Notes: a model not told the origin generated them from the letters alone. A stretch of DNA of 64,000 nucleotides from an uncultured Candidatus Entotheonella sp. (GCA_951828535.1 OX639990.1:45300-109299); one strand, 5' to 3'. Shown: positions 9,003-18,213, counted from the stretch's first letter. Numbers and translations are program-made.

Positions 9003-10334
9003 AAATTCGAGGCGCTGGTTCAGCAGGTGGGCTTTGATCTCGCCGAGCAGCAGCACCGATCCGGTGACGCAGACAGCGTCCGTTGGCCGGGCCGCGGCAC
9101 GAGCCATGGCTAGCGCCCGCTCGGGTGTCTCGGCGAGTCGAACGGCCACGCCGTGGCGACGCACCTCATCGGCGAGGCGTTGGGGCTTGCAGGCGCGCGG
9201 GCTGCGGAAAGCGGTGACGATCACCTCGTGCGCCAGGGGAGCCAGGATGGCCACGACGTCCTCCACCTTCTTGTCCGTGGCCATGCCGAGCACCAGGAAC
9301 AGGCGATCGGCGCCAAACAGCTCGCTCACCGTGTCGGCAAGACAACGGGCCGATTCCACCGTGTGAGCGGCGTCGAGCACCACCCACGGCTGACGGCCGA
9401 TGATTTCAGCCCTCCCTTCCCATTGCACCGCGGCGAGCCCGTGACGAATGTGGTCGTCGCGGATGGTCCAGCCCTTTTGCCGCAGTTGCAGGCAAACCGC
9501 CACCGCCACCGCGGCATTGGCCGCCTGATGGCGTCCGACGAGCGACACGGCGATGTCGTCAATTTCGTGGCCGAGCCCGCGGAAGCGCATACGCGTGCCC
9601 TCGGCACTGGCGTCGATGACCTGCCAGCCGAAATCCCGTCCCGCCATTGACAGCGTTGCTTCCTGCTCCCGACACCGGTGCTCGAAGACCGCTGCCGCCT
9701 CCGGCTCTTGCGGCGCGCTTACCACACAGGCGCGCGGCTTGATAATGCCGGCTTTCTCACCGGCGATGGCCGCCAGCGTATCGCCGAGAATGTGGGTGTG
9801 CTCCAGACCGATCGGCGTCAGGACGGCGACCTGCGGGGTGAGAACGTTGGTGGTGTCGAGGCGACCGCCAAGTCCCACCTCCACCACCGCGATGTCGACC
9901 TGCTGGCGGGCGAAATGCAAGAAACTCAGTGCCGTGGTTAGCTCGAAGAAGGTGCGGAAGCGCCCCGGCCGGCCGCGTTGTGCCGGCCGCAGGTGGCCCT
10001 GGAGTTCGGACACAAGAGCAGCGAACGCCGGTTCGCTGATGAGTTGGCGGTCGATCTGGGTTCGCTCGCGTAGGGTGACCAGGTGCGGATTGGTGAACAG
10101 ACCCGCACGCAAGCCCGCTCGGCACAAAATAGCCGCGACCATGGCGGCGGTGGAGCCCTTGCCCTTGGAGCCCGCAATCAGCACTGACGGGAAGGCCCGG
10201 TGGGGGTCACCAAGCTCGCGTAGGAAGGCGGCAAAGGCGTCGAGATTGAAATGCTCGGGAACGTACGGGACGCGCTGCCCGGATTCGTAATTGATGAACT
10301 GTGCCAGGTAGGTCAGGGCCTGCTCGTAGGTCAA
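8994..10334 (-). CDS. folC: folylpolyglutamate/dihydrofolate synthase
   Basis: 446-residue Mur-ligase-family protein that ligates glutamate onto folates and/or forms dihydrofolate from dihydropteroate, using ATP. Visible are the P-loop GSKGKGST, the omega-loop/substrate region FTNPHLVTLRERTQ, VVEVGLGGRLDTTNV, IGLEHTHILGDTLAAIAGEK, and the C-terminal ligase domain with VLDAAHT and VLGMATDKKVEDV. The start is TTG 10334 inside the sequence TTGA that also ends lysS, preceded by GGAG, so translation is probably coupled to lysS. The 3' end overlaps the convergent amidohydrolase. Confidence 0.9.
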   Translation of the reverse strand: MTYEQALTYLAQFINYESGQRVPYVPEHFNLDAFAAFLRELGDPHRAFPSVLIAGSKGKGSTAAMVAAILCRAGLRAGLFTNPHLVTLRERTQIDRQLISEPAFAALVSELQGHLRPAQRGRPGRFRTFFELTTALSFLHFARQQVDIAVVEVGLGGRLDTTNVLTPQVAVLTPIGLEHTHILGDTLAAIAGEKAGIIKPRACVVSAPQEPEAAAVFEHRCREQEATLSMAGRDFGWQVIDASAEGTRMRFRGLGHEIDDIAVSLVGRHQAANAAVAVAVCLQLRQKGWTIRDDHIRHGLAAVQWEGRAEIIGRQPWVVLDAAHTVESARCLADTVSELFGADRLFLVLGMATDKKVEDVVAILAPLAHEVIVTAFRSPRACKPQRLADEVRRHGVAVRLAETPERALAMARAAARPTDAVCVTGSVLLLGEIKAHLLNQRLEFSG

Positions 10335-11872
10335 CGTTGCGCTCCGTCGTCTTGCTGAGCTGCTTCCCGCAACCGGGCGTGCACAAAGTCGGGCTCCAGA
10401 GAGCGCAGGAACCAGCCGACCCGCGGGCCGCGGGTGCGGTCCAGAAACGCAGTGTAGACCGCCTCGAAGACGTCCTTGGCAGCCAGCTCCAACTCCTCGG
10501 CGAGAGTGTAGACGAGGGTGTGAATGGCATCCCCGTCCATGTCGGGTTGCAGCCGCAGGTCCAAGAGGCCCAGGGCCTGACGCTGCAGCGGAGTCAGGGT
10601 GGCGGTGCGCTCGGGCAAGGTCTGCTGCAGACGCAGACGGCTGTCCGGAGGGCTGAAGCGCTCTATCCAGTAGGCTGCGAAATCCACCCGCTTCTGTAGG
10701 GTTGCCGCGTCGGGCACCGGCAGGCTGTGGCGTTTCAGGATAATCTGGATTTTGTCCACGTCGCCGTCGGTGATCTGAACCAAGTTGACCAGGTGCCGGA
10801 AGGTCACACCGACGGCGTCCGTCTCGGTGATTCTGGCCAGGTCGGCGGCGCGGGCGTCGCGGTTGTTGCTGGACAGGTTGTCGTACTCGTCCATCAGATT
10901 GAGCAGCGGCAGGCCGGGGTCGAAGGCAATGCGCCGCATCGGCTTGACGCGAAATATCAGGTAGCGCACCACGTCCGGCGGGATGGCTTGCGTCACGTTG
11001 ACGATGCTCACGAGGTTGCCCTTGCTGGACGACATGTCCCCCTGGCCCTTCAAGCCAATCCATTCGTACGGAATGGGGTGGGGTGGTTCACCGTTAAACA
11101 CCTCGCGCATAATGCGTTTGCCGGTGTCATACGAACCGCCGCGCGAGGCGTGGTCTTTGCCGAAGGGCTCTGCCGTCACCCCCAAAGCCTGCCAGCGTGC
11201 TGGCCAGTCCACCCGCCAGGTGAGCTTACCCGCCTGGGAGACGGACGCCGTGGTTTCGTGACCGCAATCGCAGGCGTACGATACGGCTCGGGCGGCGACG
11301 TCAAAACCCGTCACCCGCGTGCCCGGCAAGCGGCCGCACGCCTCGCAAACCGGATTGTATGGGGACCAATCGTCCGCCATCGCTTTGCCGGTTACCTCGT
11401 GCAGGATGGCCTTGATCGCCTCGGTGCTTTCCAGGGCCGTGATGATCGGGTCGTCGAGATGGCCGCCGCGGTACAACTCGTGCGCCTGATGCACCTCCAG
11501 CTCGACCCCCAGCGTCTGCATCGCCTGCAGGAAGGGCTGCAGGAAATGCTCGGCGTAACTGGCGTGATCGTCGCACGGGCACGGAATGTCGCACAATGGC
11601 TTGCCCACGTGCGGCTTGTAGCGCTCAGGGTCGAGAAAATCATAAACCCGCCGCAGCGGGTCCATGGTGTCGGCCACATAGTTCAACTGGCAGTCGGTTC
11701 CCTGCTCCCGCAAGGCGCAGCGCACTCCTTCCGCGGTCAACACCTCCCGCAAGTGCCCGACGTGATACTCTCCCGACGGCGTAATGCCCGTACTCAGCAA
11801 GTGCCGTGGCTGGTTCGCCAAAAGCTCGCGGGCTACCTGGTCGGCCCAGTGCTGTGCCTCAACTTCGTTCAT
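10331..11872 (-). CDS. lysS: class I lysyl-tRNA synthetase
   Basis: 513 residues of the archaeal-type (class I, Rossmann) LysRS that charges tRNA-Lys, unrelated to the class II enzyme common in bacteria. Signature 1 is TPSGEYHVGHLRE (HIGH-type HVGH) and signature 2 is GDMSSSKGN (KMSKS-type). A zinc-binding region CEACGRL...CDCGHE lies between. Class I LysRS is found in archaea, spirochaetes, many alphaproteobacteria and scattered other bacteria. Its ATG overlaps the stop of the preceding small gene (TAATG) and its stop overlaps the folC start, so three genes form a tightly coupled unit. Confidence 0.93.
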   Translation of the reverse strand: MNEVEAQHWADQVARELLANQPRHLLSTGITPSGEYHVGHLREVLTAEGVRCALREQGTDCQLNYVADTMDPLRRVYDFLDPERYKPHVGKPLCDIPCPCDDHASYAEHFLQPFLQAMQTLGVELEVHQAHELYRGGHLDDPIITALESTEAIKAILHEVTGKAMADDWSPYNPVCEACGRLPGTRVTGFDVAARAVSYACDCGHETTASVSQAGKLTWRVDWPARWQALGVTAEPFGKDHASRGGSYDTGKRIMREVFNGEPPHPIPYEWIGLKGQGDMSSSKGNLVSIVNVTQAIPPDVVRYLIFRVKPMRRIAFDPGLPLLNLMDEYDNLSSNNRDARAADLARITETDAVGVTFRHLVNLVQITDGDVDKIQIILKRHSLPVPDAATLQKRVDFAAYWIERFSPPDSRLRLQQTLPERTATLTPLQRQALGLLDLRLQPDMDGDAIHTLVYTLAEELELAAKDVFEAVYTAFLDRTRGPRVGWFLRSLEPDFVHARLREAAQQDDGAQR

Positions 11873-12159
11873 TAAGCGAATCCCTCGGATACAAATGTCC
11901 AGCTGCTCGCGGTTCGTCCGGTGATAGCCTCGCGCAGTCCTTCCAGCAACCTTTCGAGCCGCGCCTGGCCGTGTTCCAGCCGCGCCACGCGTTCGCTCAG
12001 CCGCGACATGTCTTCTCGCAGATGGCCCATTTCCTGCCGCAGCCTCGTTTCCATCTGCGTCATCTCCTGGCGCAGTCCCCGGCTGCTCGTCAAAATCAGC
12101 CCGCCCAAGGCGATGCCTACCGCTATCACGGCAATCAAGATATTGACGGATTCACCCAT
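11872..12159 (-). CDS. small membrane-anchored coiled-coil protein
   Basis: 95 residues: one N-terminal membrane helix (NILIAVIAVGIALGGLILT) followed by a heptad-rich stretch of about 60 residues (LRQEMTQMETRLRQEMGHL and similar) predicted to be a coiled coil, reminiscent of DUF1640-like proteins. Of two adjacent ATGs I choose 12159, which lies five bases after GGAGG. The TAA stop overlaps the lysS ATG by one base. No function is known, and the position suggests only co-expression with lysS and folC. Confidence 0.7.
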   Translation of the reverse strand: MGESVNILIAVIAVGIALGGLILTSSRGLRQEMTQMETRLRQEMGHLREDMSRLSERVARLEHGQARLERLLEGLREAITGRTASSWTFVSEGFA

Positions 12160-12251
12160 CATTCCCTCCAACAAAATCAACGGCCTTTGCCGAGCGGTGA
12201 GAGTCGCACATTTTTCTGCGGAACGCTATCCGCAGGACGAGCCCGTGCTCC

Positions 12252-12917
12252 TTATTGCAAATCCGCCCCCAGCAAAGGCACGAACCGGCACGCCACCGTC
12301 TTTTCCTCGGTAAACGTATCCCCTTGCCGGGTCACGATGACCAGCCGTTGTCCTTCGGGGCCGCCGACGGGTATGACCAACCGTCCGCCATCCGCCAACT
12401 GGAGCTGCAACGGCGCCGGGACGAACGGAGCCGCTGCAGCCACGACGATGCCGTTGTACGGCGAGCCCTGGGCAAAACCTTGACATCCATTGGTTTGTAC
12501 GACCTGCACGTTCTCATAGCCGAGCTGTTGCAAAACGAGACGGGCATCGGCGGCCAGGGAAGGGAAGCATTCCACCGTGTACACCTCGGCTGCCAGTCGC
12601 CCGAGCACGGCCGCCTGATAACCCGATCCGGTGCCGATTTCGAGGACGCGCTCGCCCCCCCGCAACTGAAGATGCTCGATCATCACGGCGACCATGTAGG
12701 GCTGCGAAATCGTCTGCATCTCGCCGATGGGGATAGGGTGATCGCCATACGCCTCGTGACGGCGTTTGGCCGGCGCAAAGACGTGCCGGGGCACCTCGCG
12801 CATGGCTTGCAAAACGCGCTCGTCCATGATGCCGCGCCGTTCGAGCTGGTTCCGCACCATGTCGAGGCGAACGGTCCGCTCGTCGTTTGCCCGGCTGCAG
12901 TTACGTCGCGGCCACAT
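12252..12917 (-). CDS. pcm: protein-L-isoaspartate O-methyltransferase
   Basis: 221-residue SAM-dependent repair enzyme that methylates L-isoaspartyl residues in damaged proteins. Family signatures are RGIMDERVLQAMREVPRHVF, HPIPIGEMQTISQPYMVA, the SAM motif I VLEIGTGSGYQAAVL, and VYTVECFPSLA. The usual post-II motif (D-x-I-x-x-T/A-A-A) appears as NGIVVAAAAPFVP. ATG 12917 follows AGGGGAG, and a GTG nine bases upstream is too close to that site. It lies between pilY1 and the coiled-coil/lysS/folC unit, all on the minus strand. Confidence 0.93.
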   Translation of the reverse strand: MWPRRNCSRANDERTVRLDMVRNQLERRGIMDERVLQAMREVPRHVFAPAKRRHEAYGDHPIPIGEMQTISQPYMVAVMIEHLQLRGGERVLEIGTGSGYQAAVLGRLAAEVYTVECFPSLAADARLVLQQLGYENVQVVQTNGCQGFAQGSPYNGIVVAAAAPFVPAPLQLQLADGGRLVIPVGGPEGQRLVIVTRQGDTFTEEKTVACRFVPLLGADLQ

Positions 12918-12957
12918 GACAACCACTCCCCTTCAGGGACCACCGGAATCAGCGGCC

Positions 12958-15078
12958 TTACGGCAATAACACGTGCTCCCAAGACTGACGGCCCACAACC
13001 CGCGGGCCGGGATTCTTCACCCACTGGGCCACCGTTGCCGTCGTCTCGCTCATGAATTGCACCTCCGTCGCGCCATCCACCAGAATCGCCGGCGCCCCGA
13101 CATAGCCGCCCGCCTGCGGCCGCATACAGCACGCTGGTGCGGTGTTGTCGGGGCCTAGATTCGTGTGGTCTTCTACCGTGTAAAACCCGTCGTTATCCAG
13201 GTCCAGCAGCGTGAACGGCAGGCGCCCGCCGCTCGGCGCGTGCAACTCGTTCAGCCAGCCGCCGCCAAGGCTTGGAACGAACGAGGTGAAAACAAGGCGC
13301 CGGTGACGCAGGATGGGATCGCTGACGAGCCGCTCCCCGGCAGCGGGCAGATCGACAAACCAGCCGACGTGCCGGTTCCAATCCACCGCATGGTTATCCA
13401 TGATCCGCACGTTCCCCCGCTGCTGCATCGTTTGTTGCAGCAGCGAGCCGTCGAGGCGGCTGTAATGCGGCGTTGCTGACGCATTCTGGTCCCACAGTCC
13501 GTACAGGGTCTGCGTGGTTGTGGAACTGTGGTCACCCGGTTCCAGGTTCTTGCCCGTCCCGACGTAGACCATGGTGCCAGTCAGCGGATGCGGCCCCACT
13601 TCGGGACGCGTCGTTATGGCCTGGCGCTGGCCGCCGGCGTCGGTACACACGAACATCGGTGCGGGCGCTGCGCCACTGCGGTATGCGCTGCCCCAATCGC
13701 CTGGGAATGGGCTGCTGACGTCGAACTTCCACAGATTGCCCTGCAAATCACCGGCGTAGATCAGGTCGGTGAAAAAGTCGCCGTTGAGGTCCACGGCGGC
13801 GGGCGTTGACAGGCCATTTGGCGCGCCGGTCGGAGCGGGGAGGCCGCCGTTGGCCGGAATGCGGACATAATCGACGCCCGGCGTCCAGGTCCCGTCCTGG
13901 CCGCCGTCGAGAAACGCGATGTATAGCACGGCGCGGTCGTTGGGGCTGTTGTAGCCGTTGCCGAACAGCGCCGCCCAGCGGCCATTTTGCATACGGACAA
14001 CGGACGGCTGGCTGAAGGTGAAACCCAGATCGGCGTCATCGGCGGCGGTAAACTCCCACTGTACAATGGCTGCCGGATTGCCAGATGCCGCGGCATTGGC
14101 GAGTCGGGCCGGGTCGGTCACGTCCAGCGCGTAGGCGCCGCGCCCGCCGGCGCCCAATCCGCCGACGACCCAGGTGCGCCAGCCGCTGGCCGTCTGCACG
14201 TCCGCGGCGGTGGGGGAGCCGTCCACGTAGTAGCGGTGCACGTACGCCGGTTTGGTCAATTCGATAAGGCGCGGAAAGACGGCGTTCGGCGCGTAGGCCA
14301 TGAGTTCCTGGCCGCTGGCGGCACTGAAAACGTGGACAAAGCCATCGTTGCCGCCGACTACGAGTATCGGTGCACGACCTGCTTGAGCGTTGCGAAACGC
14401 CGGGTAGGTGTGCGGAGCGATCACGTCCGGGAGCCCCGGCGCGCCAACGAACACCGGCCGCGAGTGCACCAGGTCGCCCAAGGCACCGCCGCGCTGCCGA
14501 AAACCACCGGGCCCGCCTTCCCTGGACGGGTCGCCGCGCAGGTAGGCCAGGCGGTCTATGGCCACCTGATCATCTATATCGTGCGGCTGGCGTAACGCGT
14601 GCTGCTGTACGTTGGACAACTCGTTCCAGGCAAACGGGACGCCCCGTCTAGCCGTCCCGTGATACGTCAGAATTTGCCGCCGTTGATGACCGTTCGCCAG
14701 CAGGCTCTGTCGCAGCAGCGCGCCAGCCTCCCAGGCCAAGGTAAGTCCGCCGGTTCCGTCCATGCCATAGGCCACCACGTCTCCGTGCCAATCGCTAGCG
14801 TCAAACCGCGTCTGATACAGCCGTGTGCCGGCATCCACGTTGCGGCTGCTGGCCGCCACGCCTGCCGCCGAACGGTAACCGGATTGGCTGACAACCGGCG
14901 CTTGGCTCAGGTTCAAGGCGGCGGCGAACGCCATCCCAACACCGCTCAACACACCTGCGGCTACGGCAACCGCTGCCCATCGTTCGACGCTTTGAGCAAG
15001 CGGCGTGTAGCCGTCCTTGACGGGGACAGATTGCCTTGTTTTACAAGGTGATACGTCGCACCGGCTTGACCCGTTCAG
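12958..15078 (-). CDS. pilY1: short PilY1-like type IV pilus tip protein
   Basis: About 705 residues matching the C-terminal PilY1/PilC beta-propeller: RFDASDWHGDVVAY, GDLVHSRPVFVGAP, GGNDGFVHVFSAASGQELMAY, RYYVDGSPTAADV, VVGGLGAGGRGAYALDVTDP and the calcium loop DLNGDFFTDLIYAGD. PilY1 sits at the pilus tip and acts in adhesion and retraction control. The von Willebrand-like N-terminal half found in many PilY1 proteins is absent: the hydrophobic leader (about AVAVAAGVLSGVGMAFAAALN) passes almost directly into the propeller. The start is uncertain. The CTG at 15078 follows AGGAGGAG, no ATG gives a full leader, and GTG 14952 would truncate it. This may be a 5'-eroded gene. Confidence 0.75.
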   Translation of the reverse strand: MNGSSRCDVSPCKTRQSVPVKDGYTPLAQSVERWAAVAVAAGVLSGVGMAFAAALNLSQAPVVSQSGYRSAAGVAASSRNVDAGTRLYQTRFDASDWHGDVVAYGMDGTGGLTLAWEAGALLRQSLLANGHQRRQILTYHGTARRGVPFAWNELSNVQQHALRQPHDIDDQVAIDRLAYLRGDPSREGGPGGFRQRGGALGDLVHSRPVFVGAPGLPDVIAPHTYPAFRNAQAGRAPILVVGGNDGFVHVFSAASGQELMAYAPNAVFPRLIELTKPAYVHRYYVDGSPTAADVQTASGWRTWVVGGLGAGGRGAYALDVTDPARLANAAASGNPAAIVQWEFTAADDADLGFTFSQPSVVRMQNGRWAALFGNGYNSPNDRAVLYIAFLDGGQDGTWTPGVDYVRIPANGGLPAPTGAPNGLSTPAAVDLNGDFFTDLIYAGDLQGNLWKFDVSSPFPGDWGSAYRSGAAPAPMFVCTDAGGQRQAITTRPEVGPHPLTGTMVYVGTGKNLEPGDHSSTTTQTLYGLWDQNASATPHYSRLDGSLLQQTMQQRGNVRIMDNHAVDWNRHVGWFVDLPAAGERLVSDPILRHRRLVFTSFVPSLGGGWLNELHAPSGGRLPFTLLDLDNDGFYTVEDHTNLGPDNTAPACCMRPQAGGYVGAPAILVDGATEVQFMSETTATVAQWVKNPGPRVVGRQSWEHVLLP

Positions 15079-15172
15079 TCTCCTCCTGAATCGCTCCCCC
15101 GTGTCGTAACCAGGACACGAAAATAATCCAGGTAATCTCGAATTGACAGCCGCCACAAAAGACCGCAACACG

Positions 15173-15382
15173 TTATATGAGACTGTTAGCGAGTAGGATT
15201 GCTCCCAGTACCAAAGGCAACACTGTGTACGCAAGGACGTGAATCGCGAGCCCAACTTTCTCTCCCCACATTTTTTTCATGGGCTCAAGTTTCCAAAGAC
15301 GGTTCGGTGCAAACTTTCTAGCGAACAGCGTATAGAGTCCGAACGCCACCGCAAATCCACCGAGGACGATATCGAAATCCAT
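15173..15382 (-). CDS. small two-helix membrane protein
   Basis: 69 residues with two hydrophobic segments (about 5-20 and 46-68) joined by a basic loop containing RKFAPNRLWKLEPMKKMWGEK. ATG 15382 is supported by AGGAGG eight bases upstream. It lies between the integrase remnant and pilY1 on the same strand. I do not recognise the family. Confidence 0.6.
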   Translation of the reverse strand: MDFDIVLGGFAVAFGLYTLFARKFAPNRLWKLEPMKKMWGEKVGLAIHVLAYTVLPLVLGAILLANSLI

Positions 15383-15420
15383 CTGGATGTCCTCCTTGCG
15401 AGAATATTAAGCTGGGATAA

Positions 15421-15660
15421 CTACAAATCCAACAGCTTTCCCTGAATGACCCGTGGCACTCGCTCGGCGGCCTCGTTCAGGGTGGCGTCATCGCGATGGG
15501 GATAGCGGTTGGTCGTGGTTGCGCGCCGGTGTCCGATCCAGGCCTTGCTTCCGTTGGGCCGCAGCCGCAAGGCCCAGTCCCGGGACCACGCCATCCCACA
15601 GCAGTTTCCCGTCTGGTCCGCGATGCGGAGGCGTTCGATGGATGGTGGATGCGTCCCGCG
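15421..15660 (-). pseudogene. tyrosine-recombinase (integrase) remnant with internal deletion
   Basis: The minus strand encodes scraps of a phage-type integrase: an N-terminal-like piece LLWDGVVPGLGL, then in another frame LRLRPNGSKAW, joined directly to the C-terminal signature IGHRRATTTNRYPHRDD and LNEAAERVPRVI, ending in TAG at 15421-15423. In intact integrases the first pieces (the LWD...PGFGLRV region) and the GHxxxxTTxRYxH motif are about 250 residues apart, so the catalytic core with its Arg-Lys-His residues is deleted and the frame is disrupted twice. It separates pilX from pilY1, marking an old integration scar. Confidence 0.65.
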
Positions 15661-15750
15661 ATGCTCGCTTTTGTCGTCTTCGGACGTCGATCATCGCACT
15701 CGCGACATACAGATTGAGACAGGCCCTCCGCGTCCTACGCGATCCGATCT

Positions 15751-16398
15751 TCAATTGAACCGCTTGGCGTAGATACTCTGAAGGATGACCCGCGAGGGTT
15801 GGGCGCCGAGGACGCCCGTCGGCCCGACACCGCGCGCGGAGACGCGGAAATAGGTAGTTTCCCGCGGACCGTGGTACTGCACGCCGGTCACGTAGCTGTC
15901 CGGCACGGTGGGCAGGCGTTCGATGGTGTAGCGTGGGATCAGGGTCTGTGGACCATGCAGAACGTAAGCCATGCCGGCGGGCAAGTCGTTGGCGGACACT
16001 GCCTCAGAGCCGCCGCGGCAAGTGCCGGGCGGCCCGTCGCAGGCGGCACCCCATTTCAAGTGTCCCCAGACCGGTTGTTCACCGGTGCCATAACGGCCAT
16101 CGTCTGCCTTCGCGTCCTCGGCAAGTTCGGCAGGGTCGGTCCACGACTCGATGACTGTTTCACCGATTGCCAGGGCAACGTCAGCGGCTGCCAGGGCCTG
16201 CTTGTGGGCTCGGTCATTGGCGGCGAGTTGCAACTCGATGCGACTGTTGGTCAAGGCGGCGACGCCGAGCAGGGTCAGCACCATCAAGAGCAGCAGGCTG
16301 AGGATCAACACGGCGCCCGTCTCGCCGGACGGGCAGCGTTTGAGACGTCCAGCGGGCGTTTGCATCCACCCCGGTGCTGACGTATGATGCTGGCCCAT
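15751..16398 (-). CDS. pilX: PilX-like type IV pilus minor component
   Basis: About 215 residues. The N-terminal region has ETGAVLILSLLLLMVLTLLG followed by VAALTNSRIELQLAAND and QALAAADVALAIGE, the pattern of PilX N-terminal domain proteins (a pseudopilin-like hydrophobic helix followed by a helical AAD/AAE segment). PilX acts with PilV, PilW, PilY1 and PilE as minor pilins in the pilus tip. ATG 16398 is chosen and GTG 16401, just upstream, is nearly equivalent. No pilV/W/E genes lie upstream: the next gene, starting at 16538, is divergent. Confidence 0.7.
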   Translation of the reverse strand: MGQHHTSAPGWMQTPAGRLKRCPSGETGAVLILSLLLLMVLTLLGVAALTNSRIELQLAANDRAHKQALAAADVALAIGETVIESWTDPAELAEDAKADDGRYGTGEQPVWGHLKWGAACDGPPGTCRGGSEAVSANDLPAGMAYVLHGPQTLIPRYTIERLPTVPDSYVTGVQYHGPRETTYFRVSARGVGPTGVLGAQPSRVILQSIYAKRFN

Positions 16399-16537
16399 CA
16401 CACGATACCCTTCAATAGGTTCACGCACTCCCCGGACACACAGAAACGCTTGCCAACAAGGGCGCGATTGTACCACGGCGAACGCCCGGTACACAGATTG
16501 GGAACGTGCATCTTCTATCTTTCGACAGGAGTACATC

Positions 16538-18196
16538 ATGGCTGAAATCGATGGCGCGAGGCTGGTGGCCCGCTGCTTGAAGCAGCAGGGCGTGGATGAA
16601 CTGTTCGGCGTGGTCGGCATCCCGGTGACCGGCATTGCAGCAGCAGCGGCGAGCGAGGGCATCCGCTACATCGGCACGCGGCACGAACAGGCGGCGGGCT
16701 ATGCGGCCCAGGCTATCTCGTATCTCAAGGGCCGTATCGGCGTATGCCTGGTGGTGTCCGGCCCCGGCATGACGAATGCCATTTCCGCCCTCGGCAACGC
16801 GTGGGCGAACTGTTGGCCCATGCTGTTGATCGGCGGCTCGTCCAATCAAGCTTTCAACCACATGGGCGATTTTCAGGCCGCCCCGCAGGTGGACCTCGCC
16901 AAGCCGTTCTGCAAATGGGTAGGACAGGCGGAGCGCATCGACCTGATCCCGCGCTACATCGCCACCGCGGTGCGCCATTCGATTTCCGGGCGCCCCGGCC
17001 CGGTGTATCTCGACCTGCCGGGCGACGTCATCGCCAGCAGCCTGGACGAAGACGACCTGACCTACCCGCCGCGTGTCGAAGCGCCGCCCGCGCCGCCGGT
17101 GGACCCGATGGCTATCAAGGCGGCCCTGGCGTCCCTGAAGTCGGCGCGCCAGCCGCTGGCGATTATCGGCAAGGGGGCCGCCTGGGCAGGTGCGGAGGAA
17201 CAGGTGCGGCGTTTTATCGAAGAGGCCCAGATGCCTTTCCTGCCGTCGCCGATGGGCAAGGGCGTCATGCCCGACGGCCATCCGCTCAGCGTGGCGGCGG
17301 CGCGAACCTACGCCCTGCAGAACGCCGACCTCGTGTTCACCATCGGCGCCCGGCTCAACTGGATCATGCACTTCGGCCTGCCACCGCGCTTCCGTGAGGA
17401 CCTGCGCGTGGTGCAGCTCGACGTGGCCGCCGAGGAGATCGGCGCCACCGTCCCCGCCGAAGCCGCCCTGGTGGGCGATGCCAAGGTGGTCATGGCACAG
17501 ATGGTTGCCGCTTTGGAAGAAGACCCCTGGCAGATCGCCGCCGATAACCCCTGGCGCCAGGCGCTCGACAAGGAGAGAAAGGCCAAGCAGGAGGCCACCA
17601 CGGCGATGCTGGAGTCGGACGAGGTGCCGATGAACTACTATCGACCCCTGCAGGAAATCCAGCGCGCCCTGCCGCGCGACGCCATCATTGTGACCGAGGG
17701 CGCCAGCACGATGGATATCAGCCGCCAGGTGCTGGACAACTACGAACCGCGCAAACGCCTCGACGCCGGCACCTGGGGCACCATGGGCGTGGGGCCGGGC
17801 TTTGCGATCGCCGCGCAGGTGGCCAACCCGGACAAGCGCGTCGTCGCCCTCGAGGGCGACGCGGCGTTCGGCTTCGACGGCCTGGAGGTCGAGGTGGCGG
17901 TACGCCACAAGCTGCCCATCACCTGGATCGTGTTCAACAACAACGGCATCGGCGGCGGCCCCAGCAGCCTGCCTGAGGGCGCCGCGTATCCGCCCAACGC
18001 CTTCGTGCCCAATGCGCGCTACGACAAGGTGATGGAGGCCTTCGGGGGTAAGGGCTACCACGTCGAAACCCCGCAGGAACTGCGGGCGGCGTTGCAGGCG
18101 TCATTCGACAGCGGCGACACCACGCTGATCAACGTGACGATCAACCCCGACGCCAAACGCCGGCCGCAGCAATTCGCCTGGCTGACCCGAGGCTAG
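16538..18196 (+). CDS. 2-hydroxyacyl-CoA lyase / oxalyl-CoA decarboxylase family ThDP enzyme
   Basis: 552-residue thiamine-diphosphate enzyme that cleaves 2-hydroxyacyl-CoA (or decarboxylates oxalyl-CoA). The ThDP-activating Glu is E50 in GTRHEQAAGY. The ThDP/Mg motif starts at GDAAFGFDGLEVE and runs to FNNNG. MGDFQAAPQV and the C-terminal FAWLTRG resemble mammalian HACL1 more than oxalyl-CoA decarboxylase. The Tyr that follows NNxGI in both (IYxG) is replaced here: the sequence reads NGIGGGP. ATG 16538 has AGGAG six bases upstream. A formyl-CoA:oxalate transferase gene lies 6 kb away and may be metabolically related. Confidence 0.85.
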   Translation: MAEIDGARLVARCLKQQGVDELFGVVGIPVTGIAAAAASEGIRYIGTRHEQAAGYAAQAISYLKGRIGVCLVVSGPGMTNAISALGNAWANCWPMLLIGGSSNQAFNHMGDFQAAPQVDLAKPFCKWVGQAERIDLIPRYIATAVRHSISGRPGPVYLDLPGDVIASSLDEDDLTYPPRVEAPPAPPVDPMAIKAALASLKSARQPLAIIGKGAAWAGAEEQVRRFIEEAQMPFLPSPMGKGVMPDGHPLSVAAARTYALQNADLVFTIGARLNWIMHFGLPPRFREDLRVVQLDVAAEEIGATVPAEAALVGDAKVVMAQMVAALEEDPWQIAADNPWRQALDKERKAKQEATTAMLESDEVPMNYYRPLQEIQRALPRDAIIVTEGASTMDISRQVLDNYEPRKRLDAGTWGTMGVGPGFAIAAQVANPDKRVVALEGDAAFGFDGLEVEVAVRHKLPITWIVFNNNGIGGGPSSLPEGAAYPPNAFVPNARYDKVMEAFGGKGYHVETPQELRAALQASFDSGDTTLINVTINPDAKRRPQQFAWLTRG

Positions 18197-18213
18197 GCCG
18201 GACCGCCACTGCG

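Noticed and set aside
16421..18061. A 546-residue minus-strand open frame
   Set aside because: It is antisense to the ThDP enzyme gene and has only His/Arg-rich noise composition.
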